A DNA stretch of 14,652 nt from CAYUQT01 sp964596165 (GTDB lineage: Bacteria > Planctomycetota > Phycisphaerae > UBA1845 > JAFGLZ01), in the NCBI GenBank assembly GCA_964596165.1, contig CAZQTW010000107.1:1-14652 (forward strand). The letters run 5' to 3'. Both the position numbers and the translations under genes were made by a program. Each line of letters begins with the position of its first letter. The first letter of the stretch is position 1. Under the pieces are notes generated by a model, which saw only the letters and a list, made by a program, of their open reading frames with translations, did not search any database and was not told the origin of the DNA. Of the stretch, positions 1 to 8,179 are shown in pieces.

Positions 1-245
1 CCCGCCCCCGCCCCCGCGGCGCCCGCCCCCGGCCGCCCGCGCGGGCGACTTCATGGGCTTGTCGCTTCACGTGCGGTATTCTGATTTACCCGCGAGGCGG
101 CGCGAGATCGCGGTTATGCATGGAATGCCGGTACTCCACGGGGGCGAATTTGGACTTGAACAATCGCCACCTGCCTGTTAGGGTTACCTACTCGTGAGTA
201 CTGCGTAAGCGATCGCCGTCGCATGGAATGCCCGGCGGGGAGACG
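1..245. other. C-rich left edge and leader region without a supported gene
   Basis: Bases 1-32 are almost pure C/G, with repeated CCCGCC-type units. Bases 34-47 form a perfect 14-bp palindrome (CGCCCGCGCGGGCG). Read from base 1 the tract would encode a Pro-Ala repeat and then stop at 82-84, so it could be the 3' end of a gene truncated by the window edge, but nothing else supports coding. A 12-mer, GCATGGAATGCC, occurs at 118-129 and again at 221-232, just before the first gene. No convincing -35/-10 pair was found. The region may hold the leader of the downstream exported protein. Confidence 0.4.
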
Positions 246-1496
246 ATGGTACCAAGTCCGACACGCATTCTGTTTAGCGCGAGATTCCGGAGCAGTTGGC
301 TCCGCGCCCATTCGAGCCTGAATCGTCGTGTGGTCGTGAAGGAGTTCCGCTGGTTCCTTGTTCTATTGACCCTTGCGATGTTGGAGTGTCCTGCTCGTGG
401 GGAGGAGAAAAGACCGCTTGATCGGATAGATGACAAGTTGAGAACGGCCGAGATCCTCCGATCGGTCGATCGGGAGGAGATCCAGAAGTGTTTGGAGGAG
501 CAGGCCGATATCCTTTTGAGCGAAGAGACGAGTATCGATGCCAAGCGCCGGATACGCGAAGACTTCCTGAGGATTCTGTCGAGAGACCCCGCCCCTTCAT
601 CGCAGTTCAAAGAGAAGTTCATCGGCCTGTTGGCGGACACCTTCAAGAGTCGCCTGAAGGACGGTGAGGCCGCCGGTACGCTGACGATGTTGTTGATCTT
701 GTACGACCTGCGCGAGTCGTTGCCGCCATCTCTGTTGGGTGCGAATGGGCTTGCGCTGGGTCTTCAGAACCCGTCACCTGCGGTTCGCTACTGGACGGCC
801 AAGACGATTGCCAAGAAACAGGTCACCATCATGGCCTTGCCGACGGCCCGGGCGGCGGTCGTGGCCGCCCTGCAGAAGGCGGCCATCGAAGAGGATAACG
901 ACCCGGTTCTTCGGGAAATCTATCTGGCGCTCGACTTCGGCCCGACGGTCATCGGCAAGGTGCCTTTTGGCGAGGAGATTGCCGGGGCGTTCGTCAGCAT
1001 TCTCGAAGACCGTGGCGAGCGGTATCTTCAAGGGACTGTTACGGCCTCGGAAGCAGACCTCACGGCGTTGGCGACGATGAAGCGCGTGGCCAAGGAGACG
1101 AAGGTTCTCAATGGCGGCGAGGTTCGAAAGCGTTACGTCACGGCTTTGGTGCGAATGCTCTACCGGGCGGTTGAGGGATACCTCCGCGAGTCGGAGGATC
1201 AAGGCCCTCGGCGCGATACGATGCTGCTGCGTCGGACGCTCCTGTTGACCCGTGCGGTCGAGGATGAGCTGCAAGAGGTGACCAATCTGGCGCAGTCCAA
1301 GTCCATTGGCGTGTACGCGAAGATGCAGACCGGTTCGGCCGATGACGTGATTGCCCAACGGGACGCTTGGTGTGGCTGGCCGCCCGACAAGCAGGGGGTT
1401 TTGAACGGCGAACCGTACCGATTGCCCTTGGGCGCCGGGTTCGCCGAGGTTGCCGGCAAGCCCGTCGAAACAAGCCCCAGCACCACCTCACGATAG
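246..1496 (+). CDS. Exported HEAT-like repeat protein of unknown function
   Basis: I do not recognise a named family. The N-terminal region contains a hydrophobic stretch (WFLVLLTLAML) followed by CPARG-EE, which looks like a secretion signal cleaved after ARG; there is no good lipobox. About 160-230 residues in, alternating helical segments such as NPSPAVRYWTAKTIAKK and DPVLREIYLALDF resemble HEAT/armadillo-type alpha-solenoid units, which usually act as binding scaffolds. The rest is predicted mostly helical and charged. The start is uncertain. ATG 246 has GGGGAG just upstream. ATG 228 is also in frame. GTG 336 would give the most textbook signal peptide (MKEFRWFLVLL...). It lies on the same strand as the transporter cluster, about 167 bp upstream of it, so co-transcription is possible but not shown. 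A periplasmic or cell-envelope location is inferred from the signal. Confidence 0.75.
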   Translation: MVPSPTRILFSARFRSSWLRAHSSLNRRVVVKEFRWFLVLLTLAMLECPARGEEKRPLDRIDDKLRTAEILRSVDREEIQKCLEEQADILLSEETSIDAKRRIREDFLRILSRDPAPSSQFKEKFIGLLADTFKSRLKDGEAAGTLTMLLILYDLRESLPPSLLGANGLALGLQNPSPAVRYWTAKTIAKKQVTIMALPTARAAVVAALQKAAIEEDNDPVLREIYLALDFGPTVIGKVPFGEEIAGAFVSILEDRGERYLQGTVTASEADLTALATMKRVAKETKVLNGGEVRKRYVTALVRMLYRAVEGYLRESEDQGPRRDTMLLRRTLLLTRAVEDELQEVTNLAQSKSIGVYAKMQTGSADDVIAQRDAWCGWPPDKQGVLNGEPYRLPLGAGFAEVAGKPVETSPSTTSR

Positions 1497-1663
1497 ATCC
1501 GAAGAGGTTCCCGGATATTCGTTTAGTTTTTCCGCGGTGCGCGGCGCCTCCGTGGGACCGGAACGGCCGTGGCCGTCATCGCCGTCACTCGGCCGGAGCC
1601 CCTGCGGCGAAATCACTCCGGTTTCGCTTGCACGTCCGGCCGGTTGAATGTATCTCTGCGCGT

Positions 1664-3421
1664 GTGAGCAGGTTCCTGATCGCCGCCGCCTTTCTTCTCG
1701 TTGCGCTCATCGCAGTCGTTGTGGTCTGGTCTGCGCGCGATCCCCGAGCGGATTTCGTGTACGTCAACAGCATCGAGCCCCGCACGCTCGACCCCGGCTT
1801 GATCAGTTGGATCGACGAAGCACGCCTCGGACGATGCCTCTTCGAGGGGTTGACGCGGCTGAACGACAAGACGTTTCGCCCCGAGCCCGCCGTGGCCGAG
1901 CGGTGGACCGTCTCGTCCGACGGCCGACGCTACGTCTTCCATCTTCGCCCCGACGTTCGATGGAGCAACGGCGATCCGATCCGGGCGAGCGATTTCGTAT
2001 TTGCCTGGAAACGAGTGCTCGATCCGGCACTGGCCGGCGAGTACTTCTACATGCTGTATCCCGTGAAGAATGCCCGGGTTTTTTACGAGTCTCGCGGTGA
2101 TCGCGATTCCGCGAACGACGTTCCAGCAAGCCAACTGGGTATTCACGCGGTTGACGATCGGACGCTTCAGGTCGATCTGGCCTTTCCGTGTCCGTACTTC
2201 CTCGACTTGGCTGCTTTTCATACGTTCTTTCCGGTGCATCCGCCGACGATCGAGCGCTGGGCGTACCGGGACGGCCGTGTCCTGCCGGGCAAACACCTGT
2301 GGACGCGCCCGGAGAACCTGGTCTGCAACGGTCCCTTCACGATTGAACGGTGGCAGTTCAAACGGCGTATCCGGCTCCGAAAGAACCCCCACTATTGGGA
2401 TGGGGCGAGCATTCGGTTGAACAGCATCGAAGCCCTGCCGATCGAGGATCACAACACGGCGCTGCTTGCCTATCAAACGGGCGCGGTGGACATGATTTCG
2501 ACGGTCAACCCGATGGCTGCCCGGGTCTTGTACGCCGCGCAACGCCAGGGCCGACGAGAGGATTTTCATCCCCGTCTCTACTTCGCCCAGTATTTCTATC
2601 GGTTTAACTGCAAGCGTCCGCCGCTGAACGATCCCCGCGTTCGCAAGGCCCTGTCGCTTGCGATCGACCGGAACGCCGTGTGCGAGCGGATCCTGGGCTT
2701 CGGCCAGGTACCGGCGTTCGGCCTGGTGCCCGCCGGGAGCGTGGACGAGATGGTGCAACAGGGCGCGGACGGCCGCGCATACCGCTATCAACCGGCCAAG
2801 GGATTGGGTTGCGACCTGACCCATGCTCGCCGGATCGAGTGGGCGCAACGGCTGCTTTCAGAAGCGGGTTATCCCGGCGGTCGCGGGATGCGCCCGATGG
2901 AACTGGTCTACAACCGCGATCAGTCGCACCACCTGATCGCCCAGGCCATTGCCAAGATGTGGCAGGACGCGCTGGGGATTCAGATCGAGCTCAAGCAACT
3001 CGAGCGAAACGTGTTCAGCCCTCGCGTCGAAGCCCTGGACTACGATATCGCCCGCGGCAACTGGATCGGCGATTACATGGACCCGATGACCTTTCTCGAT
3101 ATGTTCGTCACGGGCGGAGGACACAATCAGACCGGTTTTTCGAACGCGGAATACGACCGGCTGATCCGCGAGGCGACCGAAGAGTCGCATCCCGGCAAGC
3201 GGTTTGACATCCTGCGGCGGGCGGAGGAATTGCTGGTCGAGGATCAGATGCCGATCGCGCCGATCTACGAGTATGTGGGGTACTACCTGTTGAATCCGAG
3301 ATTCGGAGGTTTGCTTCCGGACAGTCAGTTAAACCTGCTGGTGCACCGCGTGTATCGAAATGAGCGGCCCGGCTTGGCCGCGAATGACATCGATGATCGG
3401 CGGGAGGGGGTGCTTCAATGA
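1664..3421 (+). CDS. oppA: Peptide ABC transporter substrate-binding protein, OppA-like (SBP_bac_5), module 1
   Basis: Extracytoplasmic receptor that delivers peptides to a membrane permease pair. Family signatures are clear. SIEPRTLDPGLISWIDEAR lies near residue 40. VRWSNGDPIRASDFVFAWKR, at about 98-117, is the classic SBP_bac_5 motif. WIGDYMDPMTFLDMF and NQTGFSNAEYDRLI, near the C-terminus, match OppA-type receptors. From GTG 1664 the protein is 585 aa, normal for the family. Residues 4-22 form a hydrophobic segment (IAAAFLLVALIAVVVVW) with no lipobox Cys, so it is either an uncleaved membrane anchor or an ordinary signal peptide. The frame is open back to 1367, but that part overlaps the previous gene and lacks family similarity, so GTG 1664 is chosen although no strong Shine-Dalgarno precedes it. 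Its stop overlaps the next start (ATGA, 3418-3421), which indicates translational coupling. The gene symbol is family-level only; the true substrate is unknown. Confidence 0.93.
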   Translation: MSRFLIAAAFLLVALIAVVVVWSARDPRADFVYVNSIEPRTLDPGLISWIDEARLGRCLFEGLTRLNDKTFRPEPAVAERWTVSSDGRRYVFHLRPDVRWSNGDPIRASDFVFAWKRVLDPALAGEYFYMLYPVKNARVFYESRGDRDSANDVPASQLGIHAVDDRTLQVDLAFPCPYFLDLAAFHTFFPVHPPTIERWAYRDGRVLPGKHLWTRPENLVCNGPFTIERWQFKRRIRLRKNPHYWDGASIRLNSIEALPIEDHNTALLAYQTGAVDMISTVNPMAARVLYAAQRQGRREDFHPRLYFAQYFYRFNCKRPPLNDPRVRKALSLAIDRNAVCERILGFGQVPAFGLVPAGSVDEMVQQGADGRAYRYQPAKGLGCDLTHARRIEWAQRLLSEAGYPGGRGMRPMELVYNRDQSHHLIAQAIAKMWQDALGIQIELKQLERNVFSPRVEALDYDIARGNWIGDYMDPMTFLDMFVTGGGHNQTGFSNAEYDRLIREATEESHPGKRFDILRRAEELLVEDQMPIAPIYEYVGYYLLNPRFGGLLPDSQLNLLVHRVYRNERPGLAANDIDDRREGVLQ

Positions 3422-4350
3422 CCCACCTTGCGCTTCGTCGCCTTTTCCAGGTGCCGTTCATTCTGATGATCGTGTATGCCGCTTCCGTGGGGCTCGTGGC
3501 CGCCACGCCGGGCGATCCGCTGGCCACCGGCGACAAGGAGATGACGCCGGAGGCCCGTCGGGCCAAGGAGATCAAGTACAACTACGACCAGCCTTGGTAT
3601 CAGCGGTACTTCTACACCTGGCCGATCCAGCGGTTGCTGTTCCGTCGCGATCTGCCCGCGCACCGGTACGAGGATTGGACGGTTCCGGAGATCCTTGCCG
3701 CCAGCCTGCCGGTTTCCCTGCAACTGGGCTTGTTCGCGTTTTGCGTGGCGCTCGTGGGCGGTATCACGGTGGGCATCATCTCCGCCGCCCGGCGCAACTC
3801 CTGGCTCGACTACTTGTCGGTTGCGCTGGCGATGGTCGGCATCTCCCTTCCGACGTTCGTCATCGGTGCGATGTTGCTGATGGTTTTCGGATTGTGGCTG
3901 CGCGTCCTGCCGATCGGCGGATGGGGGCAGGCGCGGCAGGTGATTCTGCCGGGCATCACGTTGTCGCTTCCGTTCATGGCCTACATCGCCCGGTTGACGC
4001 GCGCGGGCATGCTCGACGTCATCACACAGGACTACATCCGAACCGCTCGAGCCAAGGGGCTGAGTCCGCGCCGCGTCTTGTTGGTCCATGCGTTCAAGAA
4101 CGCCTTCCTGCCGGTACTGAGCTATTTGGGTCCGGCGGCCGCCGCGATTCTGACGGGGTCATTTGTGGTCGAGAAGATCTTCACCGTTCCGGGCATGGGC
4201 ACGCATGTCGTCGAGTCGGTCAGCAACCGCGATCAGACGGTGATTCTGGCCACGGTGCTGACGTACTCGGTGTTTCTGATTCTGTTCAACCTGTTGGTCG
4301 ATCTGGCGTACGGATTCGTGGACCCGCGAATACGTTTGGCGGAGGAGTAG
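3418..4350 (+). CDS. oppB: Peptide ABC transporter permease, OppB/DppB-type (BPD_transp_1), module 1
   Basis: Inner-membrane channel subunit, 310 aa, the usual size for OppB/DppB. The first membrane segment (about 10-29) ends in ATPGDP, the conserved PGDP of this family. A periplasmic loop of about 60 residues follows (WYQRYFYTWPIQRLLFRRD). Further membrane helices lie at about 97-123, 133-160, 175-192, 235-255 and 275-300. The cytoplasmic EAA coupling loop, which docks on the ATPase, is at about 205-234 (DYIRTARAKGLSPRRVLL...). The C-terminal DLAYGFVDPRIR is typical of OppB. The start codon lies inside the stop of the binding-protein gene, so the two are probably translationally coupled. The gene ends 44 bp before the partner permease, and with it should form a heterodimeric channel for module 1. 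Confidence 0.95.
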   Translation: MTHLALRRLFQVPFILMIVYAASVGLVAATPGDPLATGDKEMTPEARRAKEIKYNYDQPWYQRYFYTWPIQRLLFRRDLPAHRYEDWTVPEILAASLPVSLQLGLFAFCVALVGGITVGIISAARRNSWLDYLSVALAMVGISLPTFVIGAMLLMVFGLWLRVLPIGGWGQARQVILPGITLSLPFMAYIARLTRAGMLDVITQDYIRTARAKGLSPRRVLLVHAFKNAFLPVLSYLGPAAAAILTGSFVVEKIFTVPGMGTHVVESVSNRDQTVILATVLTYSVFLILFNLLVDLAYGFVDPRIRLAEE

Positions 4351-4394
4351 AGAGCACGTTCTGTTGTGCGGGACGTGCATCGGAGGCCGGCGGC

Positions 4395-5321
4395 ATGAAT
4401 GAACAGCGTGTGATCAACACGGACGCCGGCGAATCTGCCCTCGTGACTCGCGTTTCGCCGTGGCGGAGGTTTCTGCGCCACAAGCCGGCGGTGGGCGCGG
4501 GCGCGGTGCTGGGGATGATGCTGGTGGTGTGCTTTGTCACACTGCCGCTGACGGTGAAACGATTCGACCGGCAAGACCTGGCGTGCAATCTCAGGGGACC
4601 CTCGTGGTCCAACATGCTGGGTACCGACGAACTCGGCCGCGATCTGCTCGTCCGCGTGCTTTACGGGGGTGCGATGTCGATCACGTTCGGCCTGCTGGCC
4701 GCGGCGGTCTCGGTCATCATCGGGGTGACCTATGGGGCGGTCAGTGCGTATGTCGGTGGTCGCGTCGACGGGGCCATGATGCGGCTCGTGGACATCCTCT
4801 ACTCGCTGCCCTATATTCTGCTGGTCATGCTGTTTACGCTGTCGCTGAGACCGTATTTTCAGCGGGTCCTCAGCGTGCAGTGGGCGACCTTTTGGGTGCT
4901 GTTGCTGGCGATCGGCGGTGTGAGCTGGCTGACGATGGCCCGAGTCGTTCGGGGGCAGGTGTTGTCGCTGAAGGCTCAACCGTTCGTCGAGGCGGCCCGG
5001 GCGCTGGGGATCCCGGCGTGGGCGATCCTGTTTCGGCATATCCTGCCGAATTTGGTCGGTCCCATCGTCGTGTATGCGACGCTGACGGTGCCGCAAGCGA
5101 TCCTCCAGGAATCGTTCCTCAGCTTTCTGGGGATTGGCGTGCAGGCGCCGCAGGCCACGTGGGGTTCGCTGGCCGCCGACGGCGTGGCGGCTCTGAATCC
5201 GTTGCAGGTACCCTGGTGGCTGGTCGTGTGGCCCTGCGGGTTGCTGGCACTGACCTTGCTGGCGCTGAATTTTCTGGGCGACGGCTTGCGCGATGCCTTC
5301 GACCCCTATCGTTCGAGGTGA
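4395..5321 (+). CDS. oppC: Peptide ABC transporter permease, OppC/DppC-type, module 1
   Basis: Second channel subunit of module 1, 308 aa. After a cytoplasmic N-terminus (SPWRRFLRHKPAVGAG, the OppC_N-type start) comes membrane helix 1 (about 33-52). A short periplasmic loop leads to the OppC hallmark LGTDELGRDLLVR at about 75-87. The EAA loop is at about 196-224 (PFVEAARALGIPAWAILF...RHILPN). The ending NFLGDGLRDAFDPYRSR is the standard OppC/DppC C-terminus. The start at ATG 4395 is well supported by GGAGG at 4382-4386 with an 8-nt spacer. The frame is open far upstream (to 3360), but that stretch is an alternative-frame shadow of the OppB gene. The stop is only 4 nt before the next gene. Compared with the second OppC in this cluster, its first periplasmic loop is short. 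Confidence 0.95.
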   Translation: MNEQRVINTDAGESALVTRVSPWRRFLRHKPAVGAGAVLGMMLVVCFVTLPLTVKRFDRQDLACNLRGPSWSNMLGTDELGRDLLVRVLYGGAMSITFGLLAAAVSVIIGVTYGAVSAYVGGRVDGAMMRLVDILYSLPYILLVMLFTLSLRPYFQRVLSVQWATFWVLLLAIGGVSWLTMARVVRGQVLSLKAQPFVEAARALGIPAWAILFRHILPNLVGPIVVYATLTVPQAILQESFLSFLGIGVQAPQATWGSLAADGVAALNPLQVPWWLVVWPCGLLALTLLALNFLGDGLRDAFDPYRSR

Positions 5322-5325
5322 GGTG

Positions 5326-7134
5326 ATGAGGAAGACGTTCGCTACGGTTTGTGCGTGTGCCTTGCTGACCGGTTGCCGGAGCGAGTCGACCCCGCCGCGC
5401 GGCGGTTCGCCGCCCGGCGGCCCGTCGAGCGTGGCATCGACTCAGCCGATGAAGGTCCGGACCTTTCGGGCCTGCGCCCGCGAGGAGTACAAGCCGGTCA
5501 TCGGCAAGCGCGGCGGCACGCTCGTGCTGGCCACGTTCGGCCAAGGTCCCAAGAGCTTCAACCCGGTCACTTCCGGCGAATCCAGCACCACGGAGTACAC
5601 ACGTTTCATCTTTGAGGGGCTGACCGAGACCGATGCCTGGACGAACGAAGTCCGGCCGCTCCTGGCGGAGAGCTGGACCCATGACGAGACGGGCCTGGTG
5701 TGGATCGTCAAGCTCCGCAAGGACGTCACATGGAACGACGGGACTCCGTTTACGGCGGATGACGTGGTTTTTACCTACATGGATGTGATCTACAACCCCA
5801 AGATCACCACGTCGACGCGCGACATCATCACCGTTGAAGGCAAGACGTGGAACGTTGAGAAGATCGACACCCACACGGTGAGGTTCACCCTGCCGACTCG
5901 GTTTGCCATTTTCGATCAGATTATTGGCGGCACGGAAGTCATTCCGAAACACAAGTACCAAGCCCGCGTCAAGGCCGGCACGTTCGACTCGGCGATGGGG
6001 CTCGACAGCAAATCCGAGGACATCGTGGGAACCGGCCCGTTCATGTACGACCGCTTTGAGACCGGTGTACGGGTGAGTCTGAAACGAAACCCGCTTTACT
6101 GGCGAAAGGATCCTTTGAATAATCCTCTTCCCTATCTCGACGGCGTAACATGGATCATCGTGCAGAACCTCGATGCGATGATGTTGAAGTTCAAACAGGG
6201 AGAGACCGATGTCGAATCGGTCCGGGGTCAGGATTACCCGATTCTCAAGCCGCTCGAGCGCGAGGGGAAGTTCAAGATCTTCGCCCAGGGTCCCAACTTC
6301 GGGTCCTCGTTTGTCGTGTTCAACCAGAATCCCGGCAAGAGCCCCGAGACCGGCAAGCCGTACGTCGAGCCGTACAAACGGGCGTGGTTCGAGAGAACCG
6401 AATTCCGCCAGGCCGTCGCTCACGCAATCGACAAGCAGGGCATCATTGACACCGTTCTCAACGGGCTGGGATATCCTCAGGACGGCGACATGACCCCCCG
6501 CGCGGGGTTCTTCTATTGTGACAAGATCAAGCGATACACCCACGACGTGGCCAAGTCCAAGGAGCTTCTCAAACAGATCGGCCTGGTTGATCGCGACCAG
6601 GACGGGATTTTGGAGGATACCGCCGGGCACAAGGTGGAGTTCACGATGCTGACCAACGCCGGCAACACGAGCCGGGAGCGCATATCCGAGATTGTCCGCA
6701 AGGACCTTCAGCGCATCGGCATGAAGGTGAACCTTCTGTTCATCGAATTCAATCCGCTCGTGACGAAACTCGACAAGACTTTCGACTGGGAATGCGTGCT
6801 TTTGGGTTTGACGGGGGGGCCGGAACCCCACTGGGGCGCCAACGTATGGAAGTCGTCGGGTCGGATGCACATGTGGTATCCGAACCAGCCCAAGCCGGCA
6901 ACGCCCTGGGAGGCCCGCATTGACCAGATCTTCAGCGAGGGCCTGAAGGAGCTCGATCCCAACAAACGGAAGGTTCTCTACGACGAATTCCACATGATCG
7001 TCAACGAGCAGCAACCCTTCATCTACACGGTGGCGGCGGAGGACCTTCTGGCCGTGCGCGATCGACTCGGAAACGTTTTTGTCGCTCCGCTGGGCGGCGT
7101 TTTGCACAACATCCACGAGATCTTCATCAAGTAG
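5326..7134 (+). CDS. Peptide ABC transporter substrate-binding lipoprotein (SBP_bac_5), module 2
   Basis: Second receptor of the cluster, 602 aa. The N-terminus is a textbook lipoprotein signal: MRKTFATVCACALLTGC, with lipobox LTGC and the modified Cys at residue 17. A Pro/Gly/Ser-rich flexible tether follows (about 18-45). The SBP_bac_5 core then starts at KRGGTLVLATFGQGPKSFNP, and its signature LRKDVTWNDGTPFTADDVVF lies at about 130-150. An aspartate-rich DRDQDGILED (422-431) looks EF-hand-like but is a common loop in this family. The C-terminal half (EIVRKDLQRIGMKVNL..., FIYTVAAEDLLAVRDRLGNV) resembles DppA/AppA-type receptors more than OppA. The start is supported by GAGGTGAGG immediately upstream, overlapping the previous stop; ATG 5293 and GTG 5323 are less likely. 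Only 6 nt separate it from the next gene. It differs clearly from the first receptor in sequence and in anchoring, so the two probably bind different ligands. Confidence 0.94.
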   Translation: MRKTFATVCACALLTGCRSESTPPRGGSPPGGPSSVASTQPMKVRTFRACAREEYKPVIGKRGGTLVLATFGQGPKSFNPVTSGESSTTEYTRFIFEGLTETDAWTNEVRPLLAESWTHDETGLVWIVKLRKDVTWNDGTPFTADDVVFTYMDVIYNPKITTSTRDIITVEGKTWNVEKIDTHTVRFTLPTRFAIFDQIIGGTEVIPKHKYQARVKAGTFDSAMGLDSKSEDIVGTGPFMYDRFETGVRVSLKRNPLYWRKDPLNNPLPYLDGVTWIIVQNLDAMMLKFKQGETDVESVRGQDYPILKPLEREGKFKIFAQGPNFGSSFVVFNQNPGKSPETGKPYVEPYKRAWFERTEFRQAVAHAIDKQGIIDTVLNGLGYPQDGDMTPRAGFFYCDKIKRYTHDVAKSKELLKQIGLVDRDQDGILEDTAGHKVEFTMLTNAGNTSRERISEIVRKDLQRIGMKVNLLFIEFNPLVTKLDKTFDWECVLLGLTGGPEPHWGANVWKSSGRMHMWYPNQPKPATPWEARIDQIFSEGLKELDPNKRKVLYDEFHMIVNEQQPFIYTVAAEDLLAVRDRLGNVFVAPLGGVLHNIHEIFIK

Positions 7135-7140
7135 GGGCCT

Positions 7141-8109
7141 ATGATCAGCTTTATCATCCGACGCCTGCTGATCGGTCTGTTGATGCTCTGGGCGGCCAGC
7201 CTGATGGGCTTCAGCATCATGAAGGCCGCGCCGGGTGATTATTTCGACCGCCTGAAGTTGGACCCACGGACCAGCCAGGAGTATATCGAACAGTTGCGCA
7301 GGCAATACCGCCTGGATCGGCACGTTCTGATCCAGTACGGCGCGTGGCTGAAGCAGTTCGTGCGGCTCGACTTCGGCTACTCGTTCGAGTTCAAGCTGCC
7401 CGTGAGTCAAGTCATCGGGGGACGGCTGCTGAACACCCTCATGCTGAACGTCATCGCCATTGCGGTCACCTGGCTGGTTGCCATTCCCATCGGTACCTAC
7501 GCGGCTGTTCGCCAGTACAGTCTTGGTGACAAGATCCTTTCCACAATGTCCTTTGTCGGGATGTCGTTGCCGGGTTTCTTCTCGGCGTTGCTGCTGCTCT
7601 ATGTCTTCTCGGCCGTTCTTGGATGGCTGCCCAGCGGCGGGCTGAAGTCCCTGGATCATGACCAGTTGTCGCTCGGCGGCCGGATCCTCGACTACGCCAA
7701 GCATTTGGTCATTCCCACGCTCGTGCTGGTGCTGCTTGCCATGGCGGAGCTTCAGCGAATCACCCGCGGCAATATGCTCGAGGTGTTGCGTCAGCAGTAC
7801 ATCGTCACGGCGAGGGCCAAGGGTCTGAGCGAGAGCCGCGTGATCTACAAGCACGCGCTGCGAAACGCGATCAACCCGCTGATTACGATCTTTGGTTACG
7901 AATTCGCCGCTCTGTTCAGCGGAGCGGCGTTGCTCGAGATCATCATCAACTATCCGGGGTTGGGTTCGTTGTTGCTTACGGCGATTCGCGCGCAGGATCA
8001 ATTCCTGGTGATGGGCGGGTTCATGATGGGGGCGATCATGTTGCTGGTCGGCAACCTCGTGGCCGAGATCCTGCTGGCGGTTGTCGATCCGAGAATATCC
8101 TATTCGTGA
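7141..8109 (+). CDS. Peptide ABC transporter permease, OppB/DppB-type, module 2
   Basis: Channel subunit, 322 aa. The N-terminus MISFIIRRLLIGLLMLWAAS runs into the first membrane helix and the KAAPGDYFD motif (PGD, about 31-33). The periplasmic segment QYRLDRHVLIQYGAWLKQFV...LDFGYSF (about 55-82) is diagnostic of OppB/DppB (compare LGLDxPxxxQYxxWL and DLGxS). Further helices lie at about 97-122, 135-162, 188-203, 248-270 and 288-313. The EAA loop is at about 220-248 (YIVTARAKGLSESRVIYKHA). The C-terminal LLAVVDPRISYS is standard. AGGGG lies just before ATG 7141, 6 nt after the previous stop. It is a paralogue of the OppB at 3418-4350, which has a different first periplasmic loop, so the second module looks like an anciently diverged set and not a recent tandem duplication. 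Confidence 0.95.
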   Translation: MISFIIRRLLIGLLMLWAASLMGFSIMKAAPGDYFDRLKLDPRTSQEYIEQLRRQYRLDRHVLIQYGAWLKQFVRLDFGYSFEFKLPVSQVIGGRLLNTLMLNVIAIAVTWLVAIPIGTYAAVRQYSLGDKILSTMSFVGMSLPGFFSALLLLYVFSAVLGWLPSGGLKSLDHDQLSLGGRILDYAKHLVIPTLVLVLLAMAELQRITRGNMLEVLRQQYIVTARAKGLSESRVIYKHALRNAINPLITIFGYEFAALFSGAALLEIIINYPGLGSLLLTAIRAQDQFLVMGGFMMGAIMLLVGNLVAEILLAVVDPRISYS

Positions 8110-8179
8110 ACGGGCGCGTCCGACGTCTCGGCGGCGCGAAGGCCGTCGCTGAAACGACGAGATCGCCGGCGATGTGGAC

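Noticed and set aside
209..216. GCGATCGC octamers (209-216 and 10331-10338) as HIP1-like repeats
   Set aside because: Two copies in 14.6 kb of GC-rich DNA are not enough to suggest a repeat family, and nothing else points to cyanobacteria.
1367..1663. In-frame upstream extension of the first receptor (99 codons)
   Set aside because: It overlaps the end of the exported-protein gene in another frame, shows no family similarity, and would bury the hydrophobic N-terminal segment inside the protein.
1613..2848. A 411-codon minus-strand frame opposite the first receptor
   Set aside because: It is a shadow of the SBP_bac_5 gene, with no domain signature and composition typical of antisense GC-rich frames.
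4354..4378. GCACGT/ACGTGC inverted repeat between the two module 1 permease genes
   Set aside because: Only 6 bp of stem with a 13-nt loop in a 44-bp gap inside an operon; easily chance.
3360..4394. Upstream extension of the first OppC-type gene in its own frame
   Set aside because: It lies across the OppB gene in a different frame, and the family N-terminus with a GGAGG site begins at 4395.
6589..6618. EF-hand-like DRDQDGILED in the second receptor as a calcium site
   Set aside because: Similar D-x-D-x-D-G loops are common in SBP_bac_5 proteins at this position, so it is not distinctive evidence for calcium regulation.
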